Shown piece by piece: positions 36,635 to 46,638 of a DNA stretch of 64,000 nucleotides. The stretch is from NCBI GenBank assembly GCA_947169265.1, contig CAMVPC010000002.1:57552-121551 (forward strand). The letters are read 5' to 3'. Below the pieces are notes generated by a model. It was not told where the DNA came from. It worked only from the letters and a program-made list of their open reading frames with translations, and made no database searches. This stretch comes from an uncultured Prevotellaceae bacterium. GTDB taxonomy: Bacteria; Bacteroidota; Bacteroidia; Bacteroidales; Muribaculaceae. A program made the translations under genes and the position numbers. How positions within the stretch are numbered: the first letter of the stretch is position 1; the number at the start of each line of letters is the position of its first letter.

Positions 36635-37960
36635 TTGGACCCTGACCCTTTATCGTGTCAATTATTGGCGACACTGCTGGCGCAGCAGCCGGCAATTACA
36701 TTCAACGCTCCCACAACCGGGAGCATAGTGGCAATACTTGTGGCCCTTGTGGGCTTGTTGTTCTCGGCCTTTAACTCAGGTAGCGAACTGGCGTTTTTTT
36801 CTTTGTCGCGCGACCAGATAGCCGACATCGGCGACGAGACAAAGCGTTCGCGCGTCGAGAGCCTGTTGCGGGCACCCGAACGCCTGTTGGCTACCATTCT
36901 CATCGGTAATAACCTGGTGAACATCATGATTATCGTGATGCTCAACTACGCGATGCGGCAAATGATGACCTTCAATAGTGTGGTGGCCGAATTCATCGTG
37001 CAGACGGTGTTGCTCACCTTCCTTATCCTGCTCTTCGGCGAGGTGATTCCCAAGCTGTATGCCAGTAACTATAACACGAAGTTCGCCCTCATGACCGCTC
37101 CCGGGCTTCAGGCTATGAGCGCGTTGCTGGGCCCGTTGTCGCGGTTGATGGTGCGAAGTACGCGCATCGTGGGCCGTGCGGTGTCGCCCCGTGCCGACGA
37201 TATCACGATGGACGACCTCAGTGTGGCCCTCGAGAAGAGCGACGTGAAGAGCGACGACGACAAGGGTTTGCTTGAGGGTATTCTGCGCTTTGGCGACAAG
37301 ACGGTGAGCGAGATCATGACGCCGCGCGTCGATGTAGTGGACCTGAGCGCCGAGGCCACCTTCGACGAGGTGGTGAAAGTTGTCGTCGAGCATGGCTACT
37401 CGCGCATGCCGGTGTGCGGCGACAGCATCGATGACGTGCGCGGCATCCTCTATGCTAAGGACTTGCTCCCTTACATAGGCAAGCGCGACAACAGCTTCGA
37501 GTGGACGTCGCTGCTGCGTCCGGTGTATTATGTGCCTGAAAGCCGCATGATTGACGACTTACTTGAGGACTTCCGCAAGAAAAAGATACACATGGCCGTC
37601 GTCGTCGACGAGTATGGCTGCACCCAGGGTATCGCCACCATGGAAGACGTGCTTGAGGAGATTGTGGGCGACATCGACGATGAGTATGACACCGAGGAGA
37701 AGTTCTACACGCGCATCGATAACGAAACCTTCATGTTCGACGGCAAGACGCCGCTCGACGACTTCTTCGAAGTCACGGGACTTGACGAGAAACCCTTCGA
37801 CGAACTGCGTGACGAAGCCGAAACGGTGGCCGGGCTCATGCTGGCCATCAAGGGCGAGTTCCTCGAGGAGAAAGAGACGGTGAGCTACGCCAACTGCGAC
37901 TTCACCGCCGCCAAAATCAAGAAGTACCGCATCGCGCGGGTCCGCGTGAAAATCCACTAA
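36635..37960 (+). CDS. gldE: GldE-like CNNM/CBS/CorC protein (gliding motility-associated family)
   Basis: A 441-residue inner-membrane protein. The DUF21/CNNM membrane domain (about 25-190) has four helices and the conserved SGSELAFFSLS-like NSGSELAFFSLSRDQ and FGEVIPKLYA. A CBS pair follows (about 210-340; VSEIMTPRVDVVDL, MAVVVDEYGCTQGIATMEDV), then the CorC/HlyC transporter-associated domain (about 355-440). GldE homologues accompany gliding and type IX secretion in Bacteroidetes, but also occur in non-gliding gut species, where divalent-cation transport is a likelier role. The start is TTG at 36635, supported by the family-like beginning DPDP; no ATG lies nearby. Confidence 0.85.
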   Translation: MDPDPLSCQLLATLLAQQPAITFNAPTTGSIVAILVALVGLLFSAFNSGSELAFFSLSRDQIADIGDETKRSRVESLLRAPERLLATILIGNNLVNIMIIVMLNYAMRQMMTFNSVVAEFIVQTVLLTFLILLFGEVIPKLYASNYNTKFALMTAPGLQAMSALLGPLSRLMVRSTRIVGRAVSPRADDITMDDLSVALEKSDVKSDDDKGLLEGILRFGDKTVSEIMTPRVDVVDLSAEATFDEVVKVVVEHGYSRMPVCGDSIDDVRGILYAKDLLPYIGKRDNSFEWTSLLRPVYYVPESRMIDDLLEDFRKKKIHMAVVVDEYGCTQGIATMEDVLEEIVGDIDDEYDTEEKFYTRIDNETFMFDGKTPLDDFFEVTGLDEKPFDELRDEAETVAGLMLAIKGEFLEEKETVSYANCDFTAAKIKKYRIARVRVKIH

Positions 37961-38044
37961 GTTTTAGAGTAAAGTTTAATGCGCAGTGCATAATTCATAG
38001 TGCCCTCCGTAAGAGAGGGCGGAACCAATCGTGCGCTTGTGAAT

Positions 38045-40378
38045 TTAGAAGGGGTAGCCCACCGAGAAGTGGAACTCGGCGTCGCGCTTGAAGTTGGGGC
38101 TGAACAGCGGCCATGCCTTTTGCCCGCTGGCGGGGTTGTGCGCTTTCATGCCCATGTCGAGTCGCAGCAGGAAGTAAGTGAAGTCCATGCGCAGTCCCAG
38201 TCCGTAACCGAGGGCGATTTGCTCATAGAACTTGTTGAACTTGAACACGCCACCGGGCTGGTCGGGGTAGTCGCGGATGGTCCAGATGTTTCCCGCGTCG
38301 ACGAATAGTCCCAGCTCTATCACCCAAAAGAGCTTGGCGCGGTATTCGACGCTGGCGTCAAGTCGCACGTCGCCACACTGGTAGATGAATGAGCTTTGTG
38401 ACTTGCTCGTGTTGAACGAGCCAGGTCCCAAGGTGCGTACGCCCCAGCCGCGCACGCTGTTGGCGCCGCCGGCATAGAAGCGTTTCTCGAAAGGCAGCAC
38501 CGAGCTGTTGCCGTAAGGGACGGCGACGCCGGCGCCCACGTGGAAGGCGATGGACTGGCGGTTGTCGAAGTAGTGTGTGAACGAGAAATCGGCTTCGGCC
38601 TTGGCATACTGTGAGTAGCGTATGCCGAACACCTTGTAGGAGTCGTCGGCCTCGTGGCGTTGGCCCGTCATGCGCGAGATGCCGTAGAGCAGGTTGCCGG
38701 CCGTCTCGACCGACGCACGCAACGTGTAGATGTTGTTCTGGCGCGACGATAGCAGCGGCGAGGCGTTGATTTTATTGGTTTTATAGTAGGAGTAGCCGAT
38801 GCGCATGATGAAGTGGTCCTCGTAGGAATAGCGCAACAGCGGGTTGGCGATGCTGTCGAGGAAGCCGCCACGGCTGTGGGGCAGGTACACGTAGTTGAGG
38901 TCGATGAGGTTGAACGTGTGCCGCAGCTGGTTGCTGCGCTCGCTCCAGATGTATTTCCACGCGGCGCCGGCGATGATGCGCGTGTACTCGGGGCGGGCCT
39001 GGTAGTTGAAGCGCGTGCTGAAGGCTGTCGAGGCCTGGATGCGGCGCTTGAAGCCCTCGCGCAGGAACGGTGCTTTGAACTTGGGGAAGGTGATGCCCAC
39101 CTCGCCCTGATACTCGCTGTAGTTGTCGTTGATGAGGCCGCCCACGTCGCCGCTGATGCTCTCATAGTTTACCTTGAACTTGACATTGAGTGTTTCGCTA
39201 CCCTTGAAGATGTTGCGGTGCTGGTAGTCAACGCCCACGCCGAATCCCAGGTCTCCTTCGCTGTTGGTGCCCTCGAGCGATAGCGACACGCTTTGCGACT
39301 TGTCGCGGGTGAGCAGTACGAAGGCGTCGAGCATCACCGTGCCGTTGATTTCTCCCACGGGTACCACCTCAATGTTGATAAACTTGAGTATGCCCAATCG
39401 CCCGAGCGCCTTATAGGTGAGGTCGACGTCGGTAGCGCGGTAGGTGTTTCCGGGCCGCAGGTGGCAACTCTCGTCGAGGGTGCGCGCGTTGATATACCGG
39501 TCGTGGCCATAGTAAATGGTGAGTCCGTTGTAAGCGACAGTGTCGTTGCCGTAGTAGTTCGACTGCATGGCCACGGCGTCGTAGTTGGTCACAAATGTCA
39601 CGTGGCGCATCACGAAGGTGCGGTGGGTGTCGAGGTAGGGCAGGCGCTCGTTGTGGGGCGGATTGGCCACGGTGAGCGTGAGGTCGACGGCGCGCGAGGT
39701 GGCCGCCGTGTCGGCGATGAAGGCTACATATTGCTTGTTGAAAGCGTAGTAGCCGCGGTTGCGCAGCTGTTGCATGATGAGCGTGCGTGTGGCATCGAGC
39801 TTGTTGTGGTCGAGCAAGTCGCCGGTCTTAATGGGTAGCGAGGCGGTGTCGGCCATGACGATGGCGCGCAACGTGTCGTCGGCGATGTCATAGTCGATAT
39901 TGCGCACGTAGTAAGGGTCGCCGAGCGTGACGTGGTAGCGCACGCGCGCCTTGCGCTTTTTGTCGTTGAGCGTGACGTTGTAGTCCACCTCATTCTTGAG
40001 GTAGCCCTTGTTGATGAGTGCGCGTTGCAGCTGGTGGGCGCTGGCCACGGTGAGCGTGGAGTCGTAGATGACGGGTGGCGCGCCTATGCGTCGCACCCAT
40101 CGGTTGAACCACTTGGTGGTGTCGCTGCCGCTCAGGTTGTAGATGGCCAGTTGCAACTTGAGCCCGCCCAGCACCTTGTGGTTCTCGGTCTGCCGCAGGT
40201 AGTTGACGAGTGTCGAATGGTTGATGTCATCGCGGGGGCCGCCCTCGATGTCGATATTCACCTTGTCGAGCAGGTATTGTCCTTGCGGCACGTGTTTTGT
40301 CGACGAGCACGACGCGAGCCACGCCAATGCCGCGAGCACTGCCGTAATCACCACGATATGTCGTCGCACGGTGTTCAT
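38045..40378 (-). CDS. tamL: TamL-type outer-membrane assembly lipoprotein (BamA/TamA superfamily)
   Basis: A 777-residue Omp85-family protein. The signal peptide ends in a lipobox (AWLASC, Cys about 24), which marks the Bacteroidetes lipidated form TamL. POTRA-like repeats cover about 35-330 (QYLLDKVNIDIEG; VRYHVTLGDPYYVRNIDYDI). The 16-strand barrel occupies about 380-777 with the conserved loop-6 motif as ANSVRGWGVRTLGPGSF and a C-terminal aromatic strand ending in Phe. It should assist outer-membrane protein insertion or lipid export together with a TamB protein, which is not in this window. A -7 box (40389-40396, minus TAACTTTG) leaves a leader of only a few bases. Confidence 0.9.
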   Translation of the reverse strand: MNTVRRHIVVITAVLAALAWLASCSSTKHVPQGQYLLDKVNIDIEGGPRDDINHSTLVNYLRQTENHKVLGGLKLQLAIYNLSGSDTTKWFNRWVRRIGAPPVIYDSTLTVASAHQLQRALINKGYLKNEVDYNVTLNDKKRKARVRYHVTLGDPYYVRNIDYDIADDTLRAIVMADTASLPIKTGDLLDHNKLDATRTLIMQQLRNRGYYAFNKQYVAFIADTAATSRAVDLTLTVANPPHNERLPYLDTHRTFVMRHVTFVTNYDAVAMQSNYYGNDTVAYNGLTIYYGHDRYINARTLDESCHLRPGNTYRATDVDLTYKALGRLGILKFINIEVVPVGEINGTVMLDAFVLLTRDKSQSVSLSLEGTNSEGDLGFGVGVDYQHRNIFKGSETLNVKFKVNYESISGDVGGLINDNYSEYQGEVGITFPKFKAPFLREGFKRRIQASTAFSTRFNYQARPEYTRIIAGAAWKYIWSERSNQLRHTFNLIDLNYVYLPHSRGGFLDSIANPLLRYSYEDHFIMRIGYSYYKTNKINASPLLSSRQNNIYTLRASVETAGNLLYGISRMTGQRHEADDSYKVFGIRYSQYAKAEADFSFTHYFDNRQSIAFHVGAGVAVPYGNSSVLPFEKRFYAGGANSVRGWGVRTLGPGSFNTSKSQSSFIYQCGDVRLDASVEYRAKLFWVIELGLFVDAGNIWTIRDYPDQPGGVFKFNKFYEQIALGYGLGLRMDFTYFLLRLDMGMKAHNPASGQKAWPLFSPNFKRDAEFHFSVGYPF

Positions 40379-40414
40379 TATTGTCCGGCAAAGTTACTAC
40401 TTTTCGCCGTAACC

Positions 40415-40448
40415 ACAAAAAAAGGCGGCACGAGCCGCCTTTTTTTGT
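40415..40448 (-). terminator. Bidirectional terminator after the secreted dockerin gene
   Basis: Fifteen-base perfect arms (40415-40429 and 40434-40448) with an ACGA loop combine GGCGGC/GCCGCC with seven A-T pairs. It lies 12 bases beyond the stop of the gene at 40461 and just upstream of the tamL promoter. Confidence 0.9.
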
Positions 40449-40460
40449 GTAATGCTATGA

Positions 40461-41873
40461 TTAGTTGTTCAGCAGGATGTTGTAAAGTGCGGTCACATCG
40501 GCGCCGCTCACGATTCCATCACCGCTCACGTCGGGATTACCGGCCACGGTCTTGCCATCAAGCAGATAGCCATAGAGCGCGGTCACGTCGGCGCCACTCA
40601 CGATACCATCACCATTCACGTCACCCTTCACAAAGCTGGGGCCCGATTCAACGCCTTCGCCAATCTCGTAGACGGCCATACCGTTAGCGTTCTTGTACAC
40701 AAGCATGCGCACGGCGGGCTTGCCGCCCACTTCGATTTCTTCCACGCTCACCACGGTGAGACGGCGGCCGGTGTCGTTGTTGTTGCCAAGGCCCTTGCTG
40801 GGGATTTGCCAGCAACGCTGCATGCCCTCAAAGCCGCCACCCTCGCCAAACTCGGCGATGATGATATCGTAAGTGTAAGGAGCGTTGTAGTCGCCGTGAG
40901 CGTAAGCGAAGAAGCGGCGGTCGCCCAGCTTGAACTCACACGTGCCATTCACGCTGGCGAGCGGGTAGAGCACCGAGTCGGCCTTGAGCGATTCGGTGGC
41001 AAACTCGAAGCTCTCGACGAGCGAGCCGTCCTTGGAGTAGATAGCGGGATACTGGTTGAAACCGTCGATGTAGAAGAGGTCGCCATCGTAGCGTGTTTCC
41101 TCATCGTCCTCGTTAAGGATGAAACGGGCGCTGGGTGCGATACCCCAGTTCGACACCTTCGAGGGATAGTAATCGGTGAAGTTCATCTGGGTGTCGCCGT
41201 CGAAGAAACCGGTCCACGTGTCGGCGTCGCCGTCTATGTCGTTGTGCCAGCCGTAGACGGCCTCAACCGAGTGTCCCGGGCCGATGATGTTGCAGGGAGC
41301 CTCCTGGAGCGTGATGTCGCCCACCACATCGTAGTAGTCGATGCGCTCGATTTCCTGGTCACACTCGAGGGTGGCCAGCAAGGTGAGCTCGCCCGTGTCG
41401 GGGTTGAGCTGATAGAGCATCGTGTTGGTTTTCTTTTGGCGGTAAGGCATAATCCAAAAGTGGCCGAAGTTGTCCACGCCGATATTGTTGGCGCTAAGCG
41501 ATCCTCCAAAAGGCGCGCCGTCGAGGGTGAGTTCCAAGTCGCTGAGCGCGGCACCCGTGAGGGCGTCGAAGCGGTGCACCACAGCTTGCATGATGGTGTC
41601 GCCGGGGGCGGGCACGTTCATCTTAGCCTCGCTGTGAGCCACATAGATGATGCCGTCGTGCATCACGGCCGACGGTTGCTTGGTGTTGTTAGACAGCTTC
41701 ATGAACGGCTGCGCCTGGAACTGGGTGCGGTTCGAGTAGTTCTCGGCGTTAATCCACAGGTTCTTGACCTTGATGTCGCCATAGGGAGCGTAATTGTTCT
41801 TGTCGGTGCTCACTTGTGCCCAAGTGCCCACGCCGACGAGAGCCATGAAAAGAAGGAGTAATGTTTTCTTCAT
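40461..41873 (-). CDS. Secreted protein with propeller-like repeats and C-terminal dockerin
   Basis: A 470-residue secreted protein with a signal peptide (1-19, cut after WAQ). Residues about 60-410 contain repeated beta-sheet blades of the kind found in propellers (GHFWIMPYRQKKTNTMLYQLN; GDLFYIDGFNQYPAIYSKDG). The end of this region (CWQIPSKGLGNNNDTGRR ... YKNANGMAVYEIG) matches the region before the dockerin in the GHL10 protein (WIFPKQGLGMVNSTTTSA ... AAGNGMAAYTM). The last 54 residues form a two-repeat dockerin (GDVNGDGIVSGADVTALY; PDVSGDGIVSGADVTALY). No catalytic motif is seen; a binding or scaffolding role is a guess. It is monocistronic. Confidence 0.8.
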   Translation of the reverse strand: MKKTLLLLFMALVGVGTWAQVSTDKNNYAPYGDIKVKNLWINAENYSNRTQFQAQPFMKLSNNTKQPSAVMHDGIIYVAHSEAKMNVPAPGDTIMQAVVHRFDALTGAALSDLELTLDGAPFGGSLSANNIGVDNFGHFWIMPYRQKKTNTMLYQLNPDTGELTLLATLECDQEIERIDYYDVVGDITLQEAPCNIIGPGHSVEAVYGWHNDIDGDADTWTGFFDGDTQMNFTDYYPSKVSNWGIAPSARFILNEDDEETRYDGDLFYIDGFNQYPAIYSKDGSLVESFEFATESLKADSVLYPLASVNGTCEFKLGDRRFFAYAHGDYNAPYTYDIIIAEFGEGGGFEGMQRCWQIPSKGLGNNNDTGRRLTVVSVEEIEVGGKPAVRMLVYKNANGMAVYEIGEGVESGPSFVKGDVNGDGIVSGADVTALYGYLLDGKTVAGNPDVSGDGIVSGADVTALYNILLNN

Positions 41874-42170
41874 ACTGCGGTTTTTATTAAGTGATTAAGT
41901 AAATATATAAATTTCCCGGTGATTACAATCGACTGACAAAGAAACGAAAAAAAACGTTTTTCTCAAAATATTTATCACATTTTTTTGCCGATAGGCGATA
42001 TTTTCGTTTTTAGCCGCCCATGAACCGCGACACCGCAAGCTCTCGCCGGAGCGTGACCTGCCGCGCGCGGGCGCGCAAAACTCGCCGCCGCGGCAAATCA
42101 AATAATAATCGGGCTTCCATTTCGTTATTTAATTAAAATAACTACCTTTGCATGAAATAAAATAACTGCG
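41874..42170. other. Divergent intergenic region before the exopolysaccharide locus
   Basis: This 297-base gap separates the dockerin gene from wza. It holds an AT-rich block (41881-41990), a GC-rich stretch with CG runs (42014-42098) that can form local hairpins but contains no open frame of note, and then the wza promoter. I see no UpxY/NusG-like antiterminator gene or invertible-promoter repeats, which often precede capsule loci in Bacteroides. Confidence 0.5.
42143..42150 (+). promoter_or_regulatory. -7 box of the exopolysaccharide operon
   Basis: TACCTTTG, 20 bases before the wza ATG. No TTTG stands at the expected -33 distance. Confidence 0.55.
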
Positions 42171-42977
42171 ATGAAAATAAAAACGATTCTTCTTGCGCTG
42201 GTGACGCTCGCCATGGTTTCGTGCGGCACCACCCGCGACAACCATTTGACCTATTTTAAAGACCTGCCGGGAACCGACGGCACGTTGCCGATGGGCTCTA
42301 ACGACTATGCCGTGAAGCTGCACCCCGACGACGAGCTCCTGATTACCATCTCGTCGAGCGTGCCCGCGGCCACCGCCATCTACAACGCGCCCGCAAGCAA
42401 CTCCCAGTCGCGCAACCAACTGTCGCTGGCCGCCGACCCCAAGCAGCAAACCCACGTCGTGGACCCCGCGGGAAACATCGAACTGCCCGTCATAGGGCGC
42501 GTCAACGTCAAGGGGATGACCACCAACCAGCTGGCCGAGACGTTGCGGCAGCGCGTGGCGCGCGATGTGAAGGACCCCTATGTGACCGTTAAGCTCGTGG
42601 GATTCTATGTCAACGTCATGGGGGAGGTGAGACAGCCCTCGCGCGTGCAGGTGAACGGCGAGCGCTTCACGCTGCTCGAGGCGCTGGCGGCCGCCGGCGA
42701 CCTCACTGAATATGCCGAGCGCAGCAATGTGCTGGTGCTGCGCGAGGAGAATGGCGTCACGGCCTATCATCGCGTTGACTTGAACGACAGCCGCACATTC
42801 TCATCGCCCTACTTCTACTTGCAGCAGAACGACGTGGTGTACGTCTCGCCCAACGCCATCAGGCAGGATAATTCAAGGTATAACACCTATAACTCTTACA
42901 AATTGTCGCTCACCTCGACCATCGTGAGCGCGGCGAGCGTCATTGCCTCGCTGGTGATAGCGCTTGCCATTAAGTGA
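42171..42977 (+). CDS. Polysaccharide export lipoprotein (Wza family)
   Basis: A 268-residue outer-membrane export protein. The lipobox is LAMVSC (Cys about 16). The Poly_export domain covers about 40-130 (HPDDELLITISS; VDPAGNIELPVIGRVNVKGMTTNQ), followed by an SLBB domain (about 140-220; FYVNVMGEVRQPSRVQVNGERFTLLEALAAAG) and a single C-terminal hydrophobic helix (STIVSAASVIASLVIALAI). It would form the outer-membrane channel for a capsule or exopolysaccharide. Its stop overlaps the GTG that could extend wzc, so the two are translationally close. Confidence 0.92.
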   Translation: MKIKTILLALVTLAMVSCGTTRDNHLTYFKDLPGTDGTLPMGSNDYAVKLHPDDELLITISSSVPAATAIYNAPASNSQSRNQLSLAADPKQQTHVVDPAGNIELPVIGRVNVKGMTTNQLAETLRQRVARDVKDPYVTVKLVGFYVNVMGEVRQPSRVQVNGERFTLLEALAAAGDLTEYAERSNVLVLREENGVTAYHRVDLNDSRTFSSPYFYLQQNDVVYVSPNAIRQDNSRYNTYNSYKLSLTSTIVSAASVIASLVIALAIK

Positions 42978-42988
42978 ACCGCAACAAG

Positions 42989-45289
42989 ATGGAAAAAGAA
43001 AAGGATAAAGAGAAAGTTGTCGACTTCGGCGCGGCTTTCGCGCGATATAAGCGCCACTGGTGGCTGTTTGCCATCGCTGTGGCACTGTGCTTGGGCGCCG
43101 CGATGTTCTACCTGCACATCAAGCCCGACGCTTACCTCATCGAGGCCACTGTCATGGTCGCCGACAAGGACAACACCACGGGCGCCACGTCGCTGCTCAA
43201 GAGCCTGTCGCTGGGCACCGGCGGCAGCAAGGTTGACGACGAGGTGGTGGTGATGGGCTCGCAGGACTTGTGCGTCAAGATGATTGAGGAGCTCAAGCTC
43301 AACCGCCGTTATTACGAGAAGACGGGCTTCATGCAAAAAATCGACCACTATAACGATTCGCCCATCGAGCTTGAGGCCCCCAAAGAATTTTTCGACACCC
43401 TCATGACCTCCATCCACATCAAGGTCGTCGTCGATAAGCAAGGAAAAGCCTGCGTGCAGCTGCGCAAGGGCCTCTTCACGGTGGCTGTCGAGAAAAAAGA
43501 TGTCACTTTTCCTTACAACTTCGCCACGCCTTACGGCATCTTTAACCTGCACACCACCGAGCACTTCAAGCTGGGCAAGCCTCTCACGCTCACCATCCTT
43601 GTGAGCGGTAACACGCCGCGCGCCGAGGATTTGCGCCAAATCATGACCGTGACCACCAAGAGCAAGAAGAGTAACGCCATCTACATGGATGTCGTTGACC
43701 CCGAGATAGAGCGCGGCAAGGACATGCTCAACACGCTCATCGTGCTCTATAACGAGCGTGGCGAGCGCGAGAAAAACGAGCAGGCTATCAATACCGGCAA
43801 CTTTATCGATGAGCGCATCGCCCTCATTTACAACGACCTCGCCGGCAGCGAGTCGCAAATTGAGGATTACAAGCGGCGCCACGACATTGCCGACGTGGAG
43901 ATGCAAACCAAGGCCCTCATCACGCGGCAGCAAATGGCCGACAACAACGTGGTGGCTCTCGAAACCAAGTATCGCATCGTGGGCATGATTAAAGACTTCA
44001 TGAACGACCCGCGCAACCGCAACAGCTACGTGCCGTTCGATATTGATTCGACCGCGGCCACAAGTCCGCTCAAGGCTTATAACGCCCTCGTGGTGGAGCG
44101 CAGCAAGCTCGAGGCGAGCGCCACGGGCAGCAACCAGCAGCTGCAACAGCTCGATAACCAAATCGCCGCCATGCGCGCCAATGTGCTCACCGGCGTTGAC
44201 AACACGTTGCGGGCGTTGCGCGTGCAAATCGACCGCGCCAGCTCGCTCAGCTCATCGTCGCTCAGCGAAATGGACCGCCTGCCGGTGCACGAGCGCGAGA
44301 TGCGGTCGCTCTACCGGCAACAAGGCATCCAAAACGCGCTCTATACCTTCTTATTGCAAAAACGAGAGGAGAACCAGCTACTGCTGGCGGCTACCACGCC
44401 CAAGGGGCAAGTCGTGGACCACGCTTTTGCCCATACCAAGCCCGTTTATCCCAATCGCTTCATGGTGTTGCTCGTGGGGCTGTTGCTGGGCTTGGCTATT
44501 CCCGTGCTACTGCTCTATCTCAAGCGCCTGTTCACCACCAAGTTTGCCACGCAAGAGGAACTTGAGACGATGGTCGCTGTGCCCGTGCTGGGCGAGGTGA
44601 GCCACAACCGGCACGACCGTCAGCTCGTGGTCGAGCCGCAAAAGACGTCGGGCATCGTCGAGCTTTTCCGCCTGTTGCGCAACAATCTGCAATTCATGCT
44701 CACCGGTCGTGACGACAAAGTCATCGTGGTCACTTCGAGCGTGGCCGGCGAGGGCAAGTCGTTTATCAGCGCCAATCTCGCGGCCTCGTTTGCCTTGCTC
44801 GACAAGCGCGTGGCGCTTGTGGGCATGGATATTCGCAACCCGCAGCTGGCGCAGATGCTCGAACTGGCCGACGCGCCGGGTGTAACCTCGTTCCTGGCCA
44901 GTGCCGATGTCGACTTTGAGTCGCTCGTGCAGCACATCGGGCAATCGCCCAATCTCGACGTTATAGTGGGAGGACCTGTGCCACCCAACCCGGGCGAGTT
45001 GCTGCTGGGCGAGCGCGCTACCATGCTTTTCGAGCAGTTGCGCGAGCGCTACGACATCATCATTGTCGATTCGGCGCCTATTGCCATGGTGAGCGACACG
45101 TTCTCGGTCGAAGCCCATGCCGACGCCACCCTGTTTGTCACGCGCGCCGGCTACACCAAGCGCAACCAGCTCAAGTACTTCAACAATGTGGTGGAGCGTG
45201 GCCAGCTCAAGAACGTGGCCGTGGTGCTCAACGACACCAAGTCGCACAATTCGCAGGGCTATGGTTACGGCTACGGCAAGGAGGATTGA
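42989..45289 (+). CDS. Polysaccharide co-polymerase with tyrosine kinase domain (Wzc family)
   Basis: A 766-residue inner-membrane protein. The Wzz chain-length domain is bracketed by TM1 (about 27-45, WWLFAIAVALCLGAAMFYL) and TM2 (about 490-510, VLLVGLLLGLAIPVLLLYL). A coiled-coil periplasmic region lies between. The cytoplasmic BY-kinase domain has Walker A SVAGEGKS, Walker A' VGMDIRNP and Walker B IIIVDSAP. The C terminus ends in a tyrosine cluster (GYGYGYGKED), the usual autophosphorylation tail. It controls chain length and export with the Wza partner just upstream. The ATG at 42989 is preferred over the GTG at 42974. No cognate tyrosine phosphatase gene is present. Confidence 0.92.
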   Translation: MEKEKDKEKVVDFGAAFARYKRHWWLFAIAVALCLGAAMFYLHIKPDAYLIEATVMVADKDNTTGATSLLKSLSLGTGGSKVDDEVVVMGSQDLCVKMIEELKLNRRYYEKTGFMQKIDHYNDSPIELEAPKEFFDTLMTSIHIKVVVDKQGKACVQLRKGLFTVAVEKKDVTFPYNFATPYGIFNLHTTEHFKLGKPLTLTILVSGNTPRAEDLRQIMTVTTKSKKSNAIYMDVVDPEIERGKDMLNTLIVLYNERGEREKNEQAINTGNFIDERIALIYNDLAGSESQIEDYKRRHDIADVEMQTKALITRQQMADNNVVALETKYRIVGMIKDFMNDPRNRNSYVPFDIDSTAATSPLKAYNALVVERSKLEASATGSNQQLQQLDNQIAAMRANVLTGVDNTLRALRVQIDRASSLSSSSLSEMDRLPVHEREMRSLYRQQGIQNALYTFLLQKREENQLLLAATTPKGQVVDHAFAHTKPVYPNRFMVLLVGLLLGLAIPVLLLYLKRLFTTKFATQEELETMVAVPVLGEVSHNRHDRQLVVEPQKTSGIVELFRLLRNNLQFMLTGRDDKVIVVTSSVAGEGKSFISANLAASFALLDKRVALVGMDIRNPQLAQMLELADAPGVTSFLASADVDFESLVQHIGQSPNLDVIVGGPVPPNPGELLLGERATMLFEQLRERYDIIIVDSAPIAMVSDTFSVEAHADATLFVTRAGYTKRNQLKYFNNVVERGQLKNVAVVLNDTKSHNSQGYGYGYGKED

Positions 45290-45327
45290 GCTTTGAGCCG
45301 CGGGCTTTGAGCTTTGATAAGTGAACT

Positions 45328-46638
45328 ATGACCAAGAGCGACATCATTTTGCGCGTGCTCGAAGTGGCCTTGTGGATAAGGGTCACAATAGGGTTCGTGT
45401 GCCAAATGATATTTGTCGACCTGGCTCCGGCCATACCCATCGTCTACCTCGCCTTTGACGGCGTGATTGTGGCGCTGGGGTGCTGGACGCTCACTCATCG
45501 CCGCGATGTGATTTCGGGCGCCATTCTCCTTGTGGTGTCGGCGCTCGTCACGATCGCTTATAACCACGAGAGTATCTTTTTCTACCTCAACGGCATGCGC
45601 GACTTTTTGGGTTATCTTTTTGTGCTGCCCGTGTTGCGCTATCTTATGGCCGACGAGCGGCGGTGGGAGTCGGCCGGTAAGCGCATTGACCGCTTCATCT
45701 ACCTGTACCTGTGGCTGCAATTCCCGTGCATGCTTATCCAGTTCTTGTACTACGGTGCCGGCGACCACGTGGGCGGCTCGCTGGGCGACTACCAGAGCGG
45801 CATGACGAGCACGCTATTGTTCCTGGGCTCGTTTTACCTGATTCACAAGCGGCTTGACCGCAACCGTTTGCTGGCGAGCCTGTGGGAAAACAAGCAATAC
45901 CTCGTGATGCTGTTCCCGGCATTTCTCAACGAGACCAAGGTGAGTTTCGTCTTCTTGGCCCTCTACCTGCTGTTGCTGTTGCCCTTCGACCGCAAGATGT
46001 TTATCCGGCTCACGCTCGCCATTCCCGTCATGGCGTTGCTGCTTTATGGCGCGGCGGTTACTTACCTGGTGACGACAGGTAATAAAGCCGGTGACGTTTT
46101 CTCCATCAAATACTATGCCGAGAGCTACCTGCTGGCCGAGAATGGTGACGATACGCAAAAGTATGCCGAGTGGCTCCTTGAGAACGATGGCGACAGGGAG
46201 CGCGATAGCGAGGATGTGCCGCGGTTCTCTAAGTTTCTTTTCCTCTTTGAAATGCACGAGGACGAACCCGGAAAGGCTCTTGCGGGATGGGGTGTGGGAC
46301 ATTTCAAGGGCGGTACACTCGTGCCCAACAGCGACTTCTATCAGCAAAACGAGTGGTTGCTCATCGGCACCATCCCTTATTTGTTCCATGTGCTGGTGCA
46401 GCTGGGCTGGCTGGGGGTGGCGCTCATGGCCGCCTTCTTTGGGCTGATGCTGTTCCGCCGGCCTGTGGCGGGTGCCGCGCGCGACTATAACCTGCAGTTC
46501 TACGTGCTTGCCTTGTTGCTGCTCATTATGGTTTATCAGGACTTTTTGCGCAACGTGCTGGTGTGTTTCCTCATCTTCTACGTCATGGCGCGGTCGTGGA
46601 CGTTACCACGCGAAGAACGACAGGAGGTGATGTCATGA
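45328..46638 (+). CDS. Candidate polysaccharide polymerase (Wzy/O-antigen ligase-like membrane protein)
   Basis: A 436-residue protein with about ten hydrophobic helices and one long loop (about 245-320) rich in Asp and Glu. Family motifs of Wzy proteins are weak, as usual; the assignment rests on topology and position between wzc and wzx. Segments such as GVGHFKGGTLVPNSDFYQQNEWLLIGTI in the loop (Gly-rich then Asn/Gln/Trp) resemble the ligase/polymerase loop of O-antigen enzymes. The 38-base gap before it repeats GAGCTTTGA words. Its last codons overlap the wzx start by four bases (ATGA). Confidence 0.72.
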   Translation: MTKSDIILRVLEVALWIRVTIGFVCQMIFVDLAPAIPIVYLAFDGVIVALGCWTLTHRRDVISGAILLVVSALVTIAYNHESIFFYLNGMRDFLGYLFVLPVLRYLMADERRWESAGKRIDRFIYLYLWLQFPCMLIQFLYYGAGDHVGGSLGDYQSGMTSTLLFLGSFYLIHKRLDRNRLLASLWENKQYLVMLFPAFLNETKVSFVFLALYLLLLLPFDRKMFIRLTLAIPVMALLLYGAAVTYLVTTGNKAGDVFSIKYYAESYLLAENGDDTQKYAEWLLENDGDRERDSEDVPRFSKFLFLFEMHEDEPGKALAGWGVGHFKGGTLVPNSDFYQQNEWLLIGTIPYLFHVLVQLGWLGVALMAAFFGLMLFRRPVAGAARDYNLQFYVLALLLLIMVYQDFLRNVLVCFLIFYVMARSWTLPREERQEVMS